Under the pieces are notes generated by a model. It searched no databases and was not told where the DNA came from. It worked only from the letters and a program-made list of their open reading frames with translations. 62,223 bases of DNA from an uncultured Oscillospiraceae bacterium. GTDB lineage: Bacteria > Bacillota > Clostridia > Oscillospirales > Ruminococcaceae. Every line of letters begins with the position of its first letter. Within the stretch, counting starts at the first letter, position 1. The stretch covers positions 1 to 62,223 of the forward strand of contig CAJTTB010000018.1 of the NCBI GenBank assembly GCA_910579175.1, given 5' to 3'. Position numbers and translations under genes: made by a program. Positions 26,830-36,318 of the stretch are shown here, piece by piece.

Positions 26830-28893
26830 TTAATCTTGATTTAATTTTTTTGCTTCTTCTATTACTTTTGCCTCCAAGTTGCTTGGCAATTGCTCATAAC
26901 GTTCAAATTTTAATTCAAAAGAACCGCTTCCCTGAGTCATCTGACGAACGATGGTTGTAAAATCTTGCATTTCACTCATTGGTACTTCTGCTTCAATGAC
27001 TGTCATAGAATCTTCGGCTGGATTCATACCCAATACACGACCACGACGTTTATTTAATTCACCCATCATATCTCCAGTATTTGTATCAGGAACCAATACT
27101 TTTAAATTTCCAATTGGTTCTAACAAAATAGGAGAAGCCTGTGGCAAACCATTTCGATAAGCGAGTGCCGCTGCCATTTTAAATGACATTTCAGAAGAAT
27201 CTACTGGGTGATAAGAACCATCTACCAATGTCGCTTTTAATCCCACTACTGGATAACCTGCTATGACACCCTTTTTGATGCACTCTTGCAATCCCTTTTC
27301 TACTGCTGGGAAGAAATTCTTTGGTACTGCCCCACCAAATACCTTTTCTTCAAATACCAATCCTGAAGCATCACAGGGTTCAAATTCAACCCAAACATCG
27401 CCGTACTGACCATGTCCGCCAGATTGTTTTTTGTGTTTACCTTGTACTTTTACCTTTTTGCGAATGGTTTCGCGATAAGCTACAACTGGTGGTTTTAAGG
27501 TTACATTTACACCAAATTTTGACTTTAATTTCGCTACTACAACATCTAAATGCTGTTCACCTAAACCGCTTACAATCTGTTGATGTGTTTCATAATCGTG
27601 TTCATAACGAATAGTCAAATCTTCCTCTACAATGCGGTGCATACCAGTAGAAATCTTACTTTCATCACCTTTATTCGTCGGTACCAATGCCATAGAATAA
27701 CAGGATTTTGGAAATTCTGCTGGAGTCAATGTCACTTTCATGCCAGAACACAAAGTGTCTCCTGTTTTCGCATCTAATTTTGCAATGGCACCAATATCTC
27801 CTGCTGGAATTTTTTTGGTATCCTCTTGTTTTTTACCAGTTAAGTAAACCAATTTACCCAATTTTTCTGTTTCACCAGTACGCATATTTATCACAGACTG
27901 GTCGGAAGACAATACGCCAGAAATCACCTTAACATAAGACAACTTTCCAATAAATGGGTCTGCCACTGTTTTAAACACATGGACCACAAGTGGTTTTGTC
28001 TCTTCACAAATAACAGCCACATCATCGCCTTTTTCATCTTGTCCGGTTTCAATCGCAGATTCTTTTGCAGAAGGCAATAAAATATTCATACCATTGAGGA
28101 ACATATCCATTGCTTCCATTGTTTCGGCAGAACCACAGTAAACAGGTGTAATATCTCCATTTTTAACACCTTTATGAATTCCTCGAACCAATTCGTCATT
28201 TGTAAATTTTTCGCCAGAAAAATATTTTTCAAACAGTTCATCATCTGTTTCAGCTACTGCTTCACTGATTGCAGTCAACAATCCTTCCAAACGATGTTCT
28301 GTATCTGGCAAATCCACTTCGACTGGTTTTCCATTTTCATAACGATATGCTTTCATATCAATCAAATTGATATAACACTCAATCACACGATCTTTGGCAA
28401 ATGGCACTACGATTGGACAGACAGATGGACCAAATTCTGATTTTAGCTGTTCCAATACCTTATAAAAATCAGCACTATCGCGGTCCATTTTACCCACAAA
28501 AATCATTCTGGATTTTCCCTGTTTTTTCGCCAGTTTATAGGCTTTTTTCGCCCCTACTGTCACACCCGATTTTCCAGAAACAGTTACAATTGCACTCTCT
28601 GCTGCACGAATTGCCTCATACATTCCCGCTTCAAAATCAAATAGTCCCGGTGCATCCAACAAATTAAATTTACAATCCCGATATTCAAAAGGGGCAATTG
28701 ATAAATTGACAGATGATTTTCTTCGGATTTCTTCTGCATCATAATCAGACACCGTATTTCCATCTGCAACTTTTCCCAAACGATTGGTTGTCCCTACTTG
28801 ATATAAAAGTGCCTCTACCAAGGTGGTCTTTCCAGATCCTCCATGCCCCACGACGGCAATATTTTTAATATTGTTTGCATTGTACTGTTTCAT
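26830..28893 (-). CDS. Elongation factor G paralogue (FusA2-type GTPase)
   Basis: The 687-residue protein has all EF-G domains: P-loop GHGGSGKTTL (residues 16-25), switch region SDYDAEEIRRKSSVNLSIAP, DAPG, domain II, and the domain IV hallmark GGHGQYGDVWVEFEP. The P-loop with GG instead of the VD of canonical EF-G, and the replacement of the usual ITI-SAA switch, mark the EF-G2-like class found beside true EF-G in many Firmicutes. The G4 motif, normally NKMD, reads GKMD here, so nucleotide specificity or activity could be altered. AAGGAG precedes ATG. Monocistronic. The role of this class is not settled. Confidence 0.9.
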   Translation of the reverse strand: MKQYNANNIKNIAVVGHGGSGKTTLVEALLYQVGTTNRLGKVADGNTVSDYDAEEIRRKSSVNLSIAPFEYRDCKFNLLDAPGLFDFEAGMYEAIRAAESAIVTVSGKSGVTVGAKKAYKLAKKQGKSRMIFVGKMDRDSADFYKVLEQLKSEFGPSVCPIVVPFAKDRVIECYINLIDMKAYRYENGKPVEVDLPDTEHRLEGLLTAISEAVAETDDELFEKYFSGEKFTNDELVRGIHKGVKNGDITPVYCGSAETMEAMDMFLNGMNILLPSAKESAIETGQDEKGDDVAVICEETKPLVVHVFKTVADPFIGKLSYVKVISGVLSSDQSVINMRTGETEKLGKLVYLTGKKQEDTKKIPAGDIGAIAKLDAKTGDTLCSGMKVTLTPAEFPKSCYSMALVPTNKGDESKISTGMHRIVEEDLTIRYEHDYETHQQIVSGLGEQHLDVVVAKLKSKFGVNVTLKPPVVAYRETIRKKVKVQGKHKKQSGGHGQYGDVWVEFEPCDASGLVFEEKVFGGAVPKNFFPAVEKGLQECIKKGVIAGYPVVGLKATLVDGSYHPVDSSEMSFKMAAALAYRNGLPQASPILLEPIGNLKVLVPDTNTGDMMGELNKRRGRVLGMNPAEDSMTVIEAEVPMSEMQDFTTIVRQMTQGSGSFELKFERYEQLPSNLEAKVIEEAKKLNQD

Positions 28894-29536
28894 TGTTTTT
28901 TTCTCTCCTTAATCCTTTGATTTCATTTAGCGATTGCATGATGTCATTATTTTATTTATCTATTATTTGACATTTTCCCCATGACGAAAGCAAGAGGTTT
29001 ACAAGCGATTGACATCAAAGCGGCAAAGATTTTTTGGCATGTCATCGCCACTGATGAGGTAGATTTTAACGCTATCACAACCACTCCCTATATCGAAAAA
29101 CCGCTGTAATATTGCAATATAAAAGTTCACAATACCAACCATATTTTGATATCCACGCAAGCCATAACAACAGATATATATTTTATGTTTCGGATAACTT
29201 TCTGCCATATATTGGGCAGAATAAAATAAATTTTATCATAATATAAAACATGCACTCAAACATATTTTGACAAAATGATATGGTTTCTTTTGGAAAATGT
29301 TGATTTTCTAATGATATCACAGATTATTTATTTGTGGGTTATATCATACACTTTTTCATTTTTGCAAAAAATATTTGGCACCCTTGACATTGTGCAAAAT
29401 TTATATTTTTTCAGAATCTCTGAATGATATTATATCATAATTAACAACCTTTTTCAATCATTAATTTTACAAATACCCTCAAAAGGTGATGATTCTTTGT
29501 AGAAATTTTACCATAAACTGTAGTAAAATTGCATAG
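28894..29536. other. Intergenic region without a convincing gene
   Basis: A minus-strand frame (28999-29208, 69 codons, two adjacent Cys) lacks a ribosome site and looks accidental or like a decayed remnant. The rest is AT-rich with poly-T tracts. I see no RNA gene. Confidence 0.45.
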
Positions 29537-29645
29537 TTTTTTATGATGAACCGCTGATGATAGGCAAACCAACCCGCCAGTAACCAAAAATATACCTTTG
29601 TTTTATATGTATAGGCATATTTTAAATGGATATTATCTTTCGTTA
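29537..29645 (+). repeat. Dispersed ~100-bp hairpin element, copy 3
   Basis: TTTTTTATGATGAACCGCTGATGATAGG is followed by AGTAACCAAAAATATACCTTTG and a second hairpin (ATATG/CATAT with TATAGG), then a T-rich end. The same order occurs in the copies at 4077 and 58901. This copy is diverged. It lies downstream of the SpoIVFB-like gene. Confidence 0.6.
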
Positions 29646-29702
29646 TTTGACGATATTTGTACCATCAAATATCAGAAGACCTATTAAAATTTACTCAAAA
29701 CT

Positions 29703-30299
29703 TTATGTTTTTGATAATAGCATTGATGCAATCAAATAGGTACAAAAAATCAATGCTGTAAAATTTGTTTTTCCAGTCAATACAGACAAGATACAAAAAG
29801 CAGTTACAACAAATACACAAATCAATTGTACCCAAAATACAATATGGTCTGCACGCACTACATTACAACATTGCAATAATATGATGCGAAGTATCTTCCC
29901 CCCATCCAGCGCATTCATTGGCAGCAAATTGACAATTCCCAGCATTAAGTGAATCATCGCCCAAACTCCCACTTTATCCAGTTGCTGCTCCATTGCCAAA
30001 CACCAAAAAAATATCAAAAAGTTTGTCAAACTTCCTGCCAGCAAAATAAAAATCTCCGTCAAATAAGATATTGCATGATTGTTCTGATTCAAACAAATCC
30101 CAGTCATTTCAAATGAGATTCGCTTGGGTCGATAACCAGTGATTATCAATGCCACAACATGACCCATTTCATGAATTACACTTGCAAACAAACCCAGTGC
30201 AGAAATTCCCGTTGGGTCTATCAATAAAAACATGGTCAATACCCCAACAAATAAAAAGTGAATTTCTATACGAATTCCACAAATGGTGAACTGAATCAT
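29703..30299 (-). CDS. Site-2 protease-like M50 metallopeptidase (SpoIVFB-like)
   Basis: The 198-residue integral membrane protein has about five to six TM helices. It carries the zinc motif HEMGH (near residue 43) and the third-ligand motif NLLPMNALDGGKI (near 125), the M50/S2P signature. In Bacillus, SpoIVFB cuts pro-sigma-K and is held by SpoIVFA. The size and the single-TM upstream partner fit that pair. Its start overlaps the upstream stop by 4 nt (ATGA), so translation is coupled. No PDZ or CBS domain is present. The substrate is inferred. Confidence 0.85.
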   Translation of the reverse strand: MIQFTICGIRIEIHFLFVGVLTMFLLIDPTGISALGLFASVIHEMGHVVALIITGYRPKRISFEMTGICLNQNNHAISYLTEIFILLAGSLTNFLIFFWCLAMEQQLDKVGVWAMIHLMLGIVNLLPMNALDGGKILRIILLQCCNVVRADHIVFWVQLICVFVVTAFCILSVLTGKTNFTALIFCTYLIASMLLSKT

Positions 30300-30724
30300 G
30301 AGCCTGCTATTTGAGAAGATATCACACTGCTGACTGGTTCGCTTGTACTTATCTGTGACTCTATTTTATTCTGTTCTGTTTGGGAATCCATTGATATGGG
30401 TGTTTTATCAAATTTATTTTTTAGCATGTTGATTGCCTTTTGACTATCCGCTTGAAAATCAACTGTTTGTGCAAGCTCGCCTTTTAAAAAACGGTCAATA
30501 CTTTGATAAATTTGAGGATAAAAGGTATTGATCAATACCATTATCACTGCAATTGCAACACAAACGGTCACCTGATATAAAAATACAGTTGCAAAATGGT
30601 GTTCTTTTTCCGTCTTTGGTTGCGATTGCCCTTCTAATAATACTATTTCATCTGTCTGTTCCTCCTTGTCCGATATTGGTTGAGCACCTACTTCATCAAA
30701 TTGACCTTCACTCCAATGTACCAT
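30296..30724 (-). CDS. Single-pass membrane protein paired with the M50 protease (SpoIVFA-like position)
   Basis: The 142-residue product starts at ATG 30724 with GGGTGG upstream. It has ~50 soluble acidic residues, one TM helix (about 49-70, FATVFLYQVTVCVAIAVIMVL), and an outside Ser/Gln/Lys-rich tail without a recognisable peptidase domain. SpoIVFA normally has this topology and ends in a LytM-like domain, which is missing here. The overlap with the protease gene argues for a regulator or scaffold of the protease. This is inference from context. Confidence 0.65.
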   Translation of the reverse strand: MVHWSEGQFDEVGAQPISDKEEQTDEIVLLEGQSQPKTEKEHHFATVFLYQVTVCVAIAVIMVLINTFYPQIYQSIDRFLKGELAQTVDFQADSQKAINMLKNKFDKTPISMDSQTEQNKIESQISTSEPVSSVISSQIAGS

Positions 30725-30907
30725 TTTGATACCACCCACTTTCTCTTTTGCTCATCTTTCCTATAGTGGATTGTATTCTATTGACACCTATTTTATGACT
30801 TATTTTATCTGATTTCAGACAAAAGATTGTATGGAATGGACTTTACTTTTTTTAGAAATTATGCCATAATAGACTTTAATACTGTAGGTAAAAGGAGTTT
30901 TTTATTT

Positions 30908-31528
30908 ATGAATATTTTAATCATTGGCTGTGGAAAGGTAGGCTCTCGATTGGCATTTACGCTTTCTCAAGAAGGGCACGATGTTTCCATCATCGACCAA
31001 AACGAAGAAAATTTCTTGTTATTGGACTCCGATTATTCTGGTCTCACCACCTGCGGAATCCCAATCGACCAAGATGTATTAAAGCGTGCTGGAATTGAAA
31101 ATTGTGATGCTGTTATGGCGGTCAGTCAAAATGACAATATCAATATTATGGTCTGTCAACTTGCCAAAGAAGTATTTCACATTGATAAAGTCATTGCTAG
31201 AATCTATGATCCAAGCCGCGAAGATGTATTCTCTCATTTTGGACTCCACACAGTATGCCCTACCAATTTAACAGTATCCGCAATCAAAACGGCTGCAATT
31301 GAACCGCACAAGCCACATTCTGTTCAATTTGGTTCTCATCATATTTCTTTTTTAACGGTCGATATTCCTAAGAATTTTCATGGAGTCGACGTTTTGGACC
31401 TGGACTTTGGAGATCAAGAATCCTTATTTGCAGTATTAAAACAAGACCTTTCTATGATTTTTTTCAAAGGTCAACACATAATCCTAGAGCCAAAGGACAA
31501 GCTGATTGTTGCAAATCTTGTAGATTAA
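30908..31528 (+). CDS. TrkA-family (RCK) potassium regulator, first of two
   Basis: The 206-residue protein has an RCK_N Rossmann domain, MNILIIGCGKVGSRLAFTL with acidic D at the end of strand two (IIDQNEENF), that binds NAD(H) or ATP. An RCK_C domain follows from about residue 135. Such proteins gate Trk/Ktr potassium channels from the cytoplasm. AAAGGAG precedes the ATG at 30908; the longer upstream frame is not needed. A second RCK protein follows 15 nt later. No TrkH/KtrB channel gene is in the window. Confidence 0.9.
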   Translation: MNILIIGCGKVGSRLAFTLSQEGHDVSIIDQNEENFLLLDSDYSGLTTCGIPIDQDVLKRAGIENCDAVMAVSQNDNINIMVCQLAKEVFHIDKVIARIYDPSREDVFSHFGLHTVCPTNLTVSAIKTAAIEPHKPHSVQFGSHHISFLTVDIPKNFHGVDVLDLDFGDQESLFAVLKQDLSMIFFKGQHIILEPKDKLIVANLVD

Positions 31529-31543
31529 AAAGGATGAAAAAAC

Positions 31544-32206
31544 ATGAATGTATTGATTATTGGCGGTGGTAAAGTCGGTTACTATCTCGCCTGTGCTTTA
31601 ATCGAACATGAGCACACGCCCACTATCATTGAACTTTCCAAAACCTCTTGTGAAGAATTGGCAAATGCCCTTGATATTCCAATCCTTCATGGAGATGGTA
31701 CAAAAATAGAACACCTCAAAACCGCAAAAATTGAACAGATGGATTCTTTTATCAGTGTCACTGGTAAAGATGAGGACAACCTCATCTCTTGTCAACTAGC
31801 CAAAAACGTCTTTCATGTACCTAAGACAATTGCCAGAGTGAACAATCCAAAAAACTCCGCCATTATGAAACAATTGGGCATTGATTTGTTGATTAATAGC
31901 ACCGACCGTATTGTCAACTTACTGGAACAAGAGGTGGATATTTCTGCAATCAAAGAATTGGCATCTTTAAACATGGGAGAATCCACCATCGCGGAAATAC
32001 AAATACCAGATGCCTATCGATTAAATGGGATTTCTCTGGCGGATTTAAGACTTCCCCACGATTACATTGTCATTTCTGTAATCCGTAATTCCCGCACCAT
32101 CATTCCCAGAGGAGACACAAAAATACTCAATGGCGATAAAATACTGGTATTGTCTTTGACCGACGCCTTACACGATTTGGCAGAATATTTAAAACTAGAG
32201 CTTTAA
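31544..32206 (+). CDS. TrkA-family (RCK) potassium regulator, second of two
   Basis: The 220-residue RCK_N-RCK_C protein has the nucleotide motif MNVLIIGGGKVGYYLACALIE and an acid at IIELSK. SAIKELASLNMGESTIAEIQI opens the C-terminal domain near 137. It shares layout with the gene before it (15-nt gap) but is clearly diverged, so the two may form a hetero-octameric ring on one channel. A lipoprotein gene follows 13 nt after its stop, so all three are probably co-transcribed. Confidence 0.9.
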   Translation: MNVLIIGGGKVGYYLACALIEHEHTPTIIELSKTSCEELANALDIPILHGDGTKIEHLKTAKIEQMDSFISVTGKDEDNLISCQLAKNVFHVPKTIARVNNPKNSAIMKQLGIDLLINSTDRIVNLLEQEVDISAIKELASLNMGESTIAEIQIPDAYRLNGISLADLRLPHDYIVISVIRNSRTIIPRGDTKILNGDKILVLSLTDALHDLAEYLKLEL

Positions 32207-32219
32207 AAGGAGCAACAGA

Positions 32220-32780
32220 TTGAAAAAAATAGGAATCAAACTCATTTTATTATGTTCAGCTTTACTGCTGTTGATTGGTTTTACAGGCTGTAACCAATCA
32301 GATTTGAAAAAAAAGTCTTATAAAGAAAATGTTGATATTGCCATTTCTTCTGACCCAAGTTCCATTTATGCTTTAGAGGAAGAAATCACAAAAATTGCCT
32401 ATCAATATGATGAGGGCGGCATCTTAACCGAAGCCATTGCCGTATTTGAAGGCGATACCGAAATTTCTTCACATAAAGGCACCTTATACTTTACCTTCTG
32501 TCGAGATGATGAAGAAACTGGACGTGGAACTACAGTTATTTTATCCTATGACATGTTTGACCGAAAAATCACAAAAGTCTCTTATGAACAGGCAAATGGC
32601 ATTTTTTCTAAAACCAATACAGAACCCATCCACCAAGGCGCTAAAGCAATCTTATTTGAGGATATCTTTACCCAAGTCATTCCACTTGACACAAAACTTT
32701 ATGACAAACTGCAAAATGGCACCAATGTCAAATTGACCATTGAATTTACCAGTGAAGGGATTTACCCATCTCTGCTATAA
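32220..32780 (+). CDS. Lipoprotein of unknown function
   Basis: The 186-residue product has a lipoprotein signal: basic MKKIGIK, hydrophobic core, and lipobox GFTGC with Cys at about residue 25. The mature part begins NQSDLKKK and is a mixed alpha/beta domain with AVFEGDTEISSHKGTLYFTF and GRGTTVILSYDMFDRKI. I do not recognise it. It starts with TTG and has AAAAGGAG 8 nt upstream. Placement behind the TrkA pair hints at a shared envelope or ion role, but that is only context. Confidence 0.75.
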   Translation: MKKIGIKLILLCSALLLLIGFTGCNQSDLKKKSYKENVDIAISSDPSSIYALEEEITKIAYQYDEGGILTEAIAVFEGDTEISSHKGTLYFTFCRDDEETGRGTTVILSYDMFDRKITKVSYEQANGIFSKTNTEPIHQGAKAILFEDIFTQVIPLDTKLYDKLQNGTNVKLTIEFTSEGIYPSLL

Positions 32781-32835
32781 CCCTTATTGCAAAACACTAT
32801 TTATAAACATATTTTACAAAAAGGAGTCTGAAACA

Positions 32836-33204
32836 ATGAACTTTAAAGCAGTACACAACAATTACAATGTATTTGATCTAAACAAGAGCATTGATTTTTA
32901 TCAAAAAGCGCTAGGGCTACAGGAAGTCAAACGACATCAGGCAGAAGATGGCAGTTTTATCCTAGTCTATATGGGCAATGATGCCTCCAATCACTTAATT
33001 GAACTAACTTGGTTAAGGGATATGCAGCGCCCTTATCAACTTGGCGATAATGAAATTCATCTGGCATTTGAAACAGATGATTACCAAGCTGCCCATAAGC
33101 TACATGAAGAAATGGGATGTATCTGTTATGAAAATCCTGGCATGGGTATTTACTTTATTTCTGACCCAGATGGTTATTGGATTGAAATTATACCCGCTAA
33201 ATAA
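32836..33204 (+). CDS. Glyoxalase/VOC-family protein (lactoylglutathione lyase-like)
   Basis: The 122-residue product starts at ATG 32836 with AAGGAG upstream. It has the two beta-alpha-beta-beta-beta repeats of the VOC fold: NNYNVFDLNKSIDFYQKALGL at the start, NEIHLAFETDDYQAAHKLH, and the final YFISDPDGYWIEIIP with the glutamate that usually binds metal. The N-terminal metal position normally occupied by His in glyoxalase I is probably H7. Methylglyoxal detoxification is the likely role but is unproven. A terminator follows at 33216. Confidence 0.85.
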   Translation: MNFKAVHNNYNVFDLNKSIDFYQKALGLQEVKRHQAEDGSFILVYMGNDASNHLIELTWLRDMQRPYQLGDNEIHLAFETDDYQAAHKLHEEMGCICYENPGMGIYFISDPDGYWIEIIPAK

Positions 33205-33215
33205 TTTTTATCAAT

Positions 33216-33246
33216 AAAAAAGAGTAGGTTTTTACCTACTCTTTTT
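33216..33246 (+). terminator. Intrinsic terminator after the VOC gene
   Basis: AAAAAAGAGTAGG and CCTACTCTTTTT pair around TTTTTA. It probably closes the trkA-trkA-lipoprotein-VOC run. Confidence 0.88.
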
Positions 33247-33313
33247 AATTTTATCAATCAACTATCTACGATTTTTCAGCCCTAAGATCTTTTGAATGAT
33301 ACAAAGGAGATAC

Positions 33314-34189
33314 TCAGTTATGAATAGACTTAAATCCTTCTCCAAGAATTTCTTCTGTTTCGGTCATAAATACAAAAGCGTCTGGGTCTATTTCCTTGAT
33401 AATCTCTTTAATTTGAGAAAACTGATACTTTCTAACAACACAAATCATTACTTCAAGATCCTGATTGCTATATCCTCCTGTTCCCTTTAATAGGGTCACA
33501 CCTCGATCCATCTCACTCATAATACGATTTTTAATGGCTTGCACCTGTTTAGAAATAATCGTAACCTGACTGCCACGCTCAAAACCATAGATAATGCTGT
33601 CAATGATCTTGGTACACACATAAATAGACACCAATCCAAATAAACCGGATTCAATATTCCGAAACACCGCCATAGAAGCTACCAAAATAATACAATCTAT
33701 CACCAAAAGCGCACGCCCAATGGGCAGAAACGGAAACTTTAATTTTAATAAATAAGACAAAATATCTCCGCCAGCAGTTGTAGAACCCCTTAAAAAGACC
33801 ATCGCCAAACCAATTCCCATCAAAATTCCACCAAATACGGAACCCAGCAGTCTATCACCTTCATAAATAGGAAATAGAGGTGTCACAAAAAAATCCAATA
33901 TCAATGTACTAATTATCAAAGTGCGAGTGCTCTTTAATGTAAATGATTTCCCCAAATAACGATAAGATAAAATCAGAATTGGAATATTGATCACAAAGGT
34001 TAAAATACCAATCGGCAGATTGGTGACAAAATTAATCATAATCGCAATACCAGAAACTCCACCTGGTGCGATATTGGCAGGCTCTACAAAACAGTGAATT
34101 CCCATAGCTAAGAAAAAAGAACCAACAATATCATAAATGATATCTATCATCAATTTCTTTGTGAATTTCGGTTTTGTGGTAATATTCAA
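33314..34189 (-). CDS. YitT-family membrane protein
   Basis: The 291-residue protein has five to six TM helices with the family motif EPANIAPGGVSGIAIMIN (about 36-53) and GSTTAGGDILSYLL. A C-terminal soluble DUF2179 domain follows (about 215-285, GVTLLKGTGGYSNQDLEVMICVV). YitT proteins are common in Firmicutes and their substrate is unknown. It starts at TTG with AGAGGAG 7 nt upstream. It may follow rarA on one transcript (58-nt gap). Confidence 0.9.
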   Translation of the reverse strand: MNITTKPKFTKKLMIDIIYDIVGSFFLAMGIHCFVEPANIAPGGVSGIAIMINFVTNLPIGILTFVINIPILILSYRYLGKSFTLKSTRTLIISTLILDFFVTPLFPIYEGDRLLGSVFGGILMGIGLAMVFLRGSTTAGGDILSYLLKLKFPFLPIGRALLVIDCIILVASMAVFRNIESGLFGLVSIYVCTKIIDSIIYGFERGSQVTIISKQVQAIKNRIMSEMDRGVTLLKGTGGYSNQDLEVMICVVRKYQFSQIKEIIKEIDPDAFVFMTETEEILGEGFKSIHN

Positions 34190-34247
34190 CCAGATTCTCC
34201 TCTCTCAACAATCGTAAACGATAGACTGGTACAATTATAGTCCTCAC

Positions 34248-35525
34248 TCAATTAGATGATTTTCCCTTTATTTTCTCCCAATAAGTCTTGGCGGCCTGTT
34301 CATTTTTATTCAATCCATATTCATAATAAACTGTTCCCACCAAATCATCTGGAAAATACTGTTGTTGTACATAATGATTGGGAAAGTCATGAGCATATTG
34401 ATAAAATTGTCCCTTTACTTCCTTTTCTGCACTGTCAAAATGTCGATTCTGCAGACATCTGGGAAAACCATTCCCCTTTCCATTGCGCACATCTTCTATC
34501 GCCCGATGAATTCCCAGATAAGAACTATTTGATTTGGGCGCAGTTGCCAACAACACCACTGCTTGTGCCAAAGGAATCATTGCTTCTGGAAGTCCCAATT
34601 GTAATGCACTATCTACACATGCCTTCACAATAGAAATTGCCTGTGGATATGCCAAGCCAATGTCCTCAGATGCCACTACCAACAAGCGTCTACATGGAGA
34701 AAGCAGGTCGCCTGCTTCCAATAACCTAGCCAGATAGTGTAATGCCGCATTCTCATCCGAGCCGCGAATGGATTTTTGTAACGCGGAGATACAATCATAA
34801 TGTTCATCTCCATCTCGGTCATGGCGTATATTGCTCTTTTGTGACAATTGTTTGGCAATTTCCATGGTTATTCTTCGCTTCTCTGGAGAAACCGGCTCTC
34901 CTGCCAAACAACACAGTTCCACTATATTGAGCGATTTTCTAACATCTCCACCGCAATGTTTTGCAATATAATGCTTCACATCTTGCTCCACTGTCAATGT
35001 CACATGCAGTTGTCGCTGCATCATCTCAAAAGCACGCTCAATTACTTTTTCTACTTCTTCTGTCTGAACAGGTTTAAATTCAAATACAGTACTTCTGCTT
35101 AAAATTGCATTATAGATATAAAAATAAGGATTTTCTGTCGTGGAAGCGATCAGCGTAATGGTTCCATTCTCTATATACTCTAATAACGACTGTTGTTGTT
35201 TCTTATTGAGATACTGAATTTCATCTAAATAGAGCACAATCCCCTGATACCCACCAAAGGTATCCACCTGCCCGATAATTTCTCGAATATCCGCAGTAGA
35301 AGCAGAAGTACCATTTAACTTAAATAATTTTTTATGGGTCTTACCTGCAATAATCCTAGCAACAGTTGTCTTTCCAACGCCTGATGGACCATAAAAAATC
35401 ATATTGGGAAGATAACCGCTTTCCACGATTTTTGTCAATAACTTTCCTTCCCCTATCAAATGGGACTGTCCAACTACATCATTTAGGTCCAATGGACGAA
35501 TTTGGTCCGCCAACGGCGATGACAT
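34248..35525 (-). CDS. rarA: Replication-associated recombination protein RarA (MgsA)
   Basis: RarA is a clamp-loader-like AAA+ ATPase that acts at stalled replication forks. The 425-residue protein starts with MSSPLADQIRPLDLNDVVGQ, and has Walker A GPSGVGKTT near residue 45, Walker B LYLDEIQYLN near 99, and sensor residues after ASTTENPYF. The helical tetramerisation domain contains ASEDIGLAYPQA and YKYxHDFPNHYVQQQY-like text. AAAGGAGAG precedes ATG. It lies 13 nt behind the esterase gene on the same strand. Confidence 0.95.
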   Translation of the reverse strand: MSSPLADQIRPLDLNDVVGQSHLIGEGKLLTKIVESGYLPNMIFYGPSGVGKTTVARIIAGKTHKKLFKLNGTSASTADIREIIGQVDTFGGYQGIVLYLDEIQYLNKKQQQSLLEYIENGTITLIASTTENPYFYIYNAILSRSTVFEFKPVQTEEVEKVIERAFEMMQRQLHVTLTVEQDVKHYIAKHCGGDVRKSLNIVELCCLAGEPVSPEKRRITMEIAKQLSQKSNIRHDRDGDEHYDCISALQKSIRGSDENAALHYLARLLEAGDLLSPCRRLLVVASEDIGLAYPQAISIVKACVDSALQLGLPEAMIPLAQAVVLLATAPKSNSSYLGIHRAIEDVRNGKGNGFPRCLQNRHFDSAEKEVKGQFYQYAHDFPNHYVQQQYFPDDLVGTVYYEYGLNKNEQAAKTYWEKIKGKSSN

Positions 35526-35538
35526 CTCTTTCTCTCCT

Positions 35539-36318
35539 TTATTGAATATTGCAATAATTTTCTAGTTGTACACGTTCAAAGAAGTGTTCACAAGCAAGAT
35601 GAAGTGATTTATTCCACAAATACCATTCATGTGTGCCACTCCACTCTTGATAAACAAATGGAATATCCACATCCTTCATAAAATCGCGAAATTTTACACT
35701 CATATTATAAATAAAATCTTCTGTGCCACAGGTCATAAAAATGCTTGGTTTTAATGTAGAAGCTTCGCATTCTTTTGCCATTAAAAACAAATCATTTTCC
35801 TTGAGCAATTCATAATCTAATCCCAATATCGCTTTCATTTCATCAATTCTCTGTTCTTCTTCTGCACGTTTTGCCACTTGTTCAATATCACAAGCCGCTG
35901 AAAATGCTGCACATCCCGCGTATTGCTCTGGTTTTTTCAACGCACATTTTAACGCTCCATATCCCCCCATAGAAAGACCCATCACATAGGTATCTTCTCT
36001 TTTATCCGAAATGGGAAATAGTTTTTTACAAATCTTGGGAAGCTCTTCTGAAATATAGGTAAAATACGGTAAACCATACTTCATATCAATATAAAAACTG
36101 CGTTGTACCTCTGGTAGAATCAAACAAATGCGATAGGTTTCTGATAACAATTGCAACTGCGCGCTTTCCCAATCGCTAAAGTTTCCAGATAGACCATGCA
36201 GTAGATACACAACTGGATAAGGTTTTTCATCTGTCAAAATCGTATTCGGTACTACTGCAGTGACAGAAGTATTCATTTGTAATACCTGTGAATAAATCGT
36301 TCCATGAAAATATGCCAT
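35539..36318 (-). CDS. Alpha/beta-hydrolase esterase (EstA/esterase D-like)
   Basis: The 259-residue protein is of the tributyrin esterase / S-formylglutathione hydrolase-like class: PVVYLLHGLSGNFSDWE, nucleophile elbow GLSMGGYGALK (Ser near residue 118), acid Asp in TCGTEDF, and His in EWSGTHEWYLW. There is no signal peptide, so it is cytoplasmic. Small acyl esters are the expected substrates. AGAGGAA precedes ATG. It leads a probable esterase-rarA-yitT transcript. Confidence 0.88.
   Translation of the reverse strand: MAYFHGTIYSQVLQMNTSVTAVVPNTILTDEKPYPVVYLLHGLSGNFSDWESAQLQLLSETYRICLILPEVQRSFYIDMKYGLPYFTYISEELPKICKKLFPISDKREDTYVMGLSMGGYGALKCALKKPEQYAGCAAFSAACDIEQVAKRAEEEQRIDEMKAILGLDYELLKENDLFLMAKECEASTLKPSIFMTCGTEDFIYNMSVKFRDFMKDVDIPFVYQEWSGTHEWYLWNKSLHLACEHFFERVQLENYCNIQ

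Noticed and set aside
28999..29208. A 69-codon minus-strand frame with paired Cys
   Set aside because: No ribosome site and no recognisable pattern; treated as chance or a remnant.
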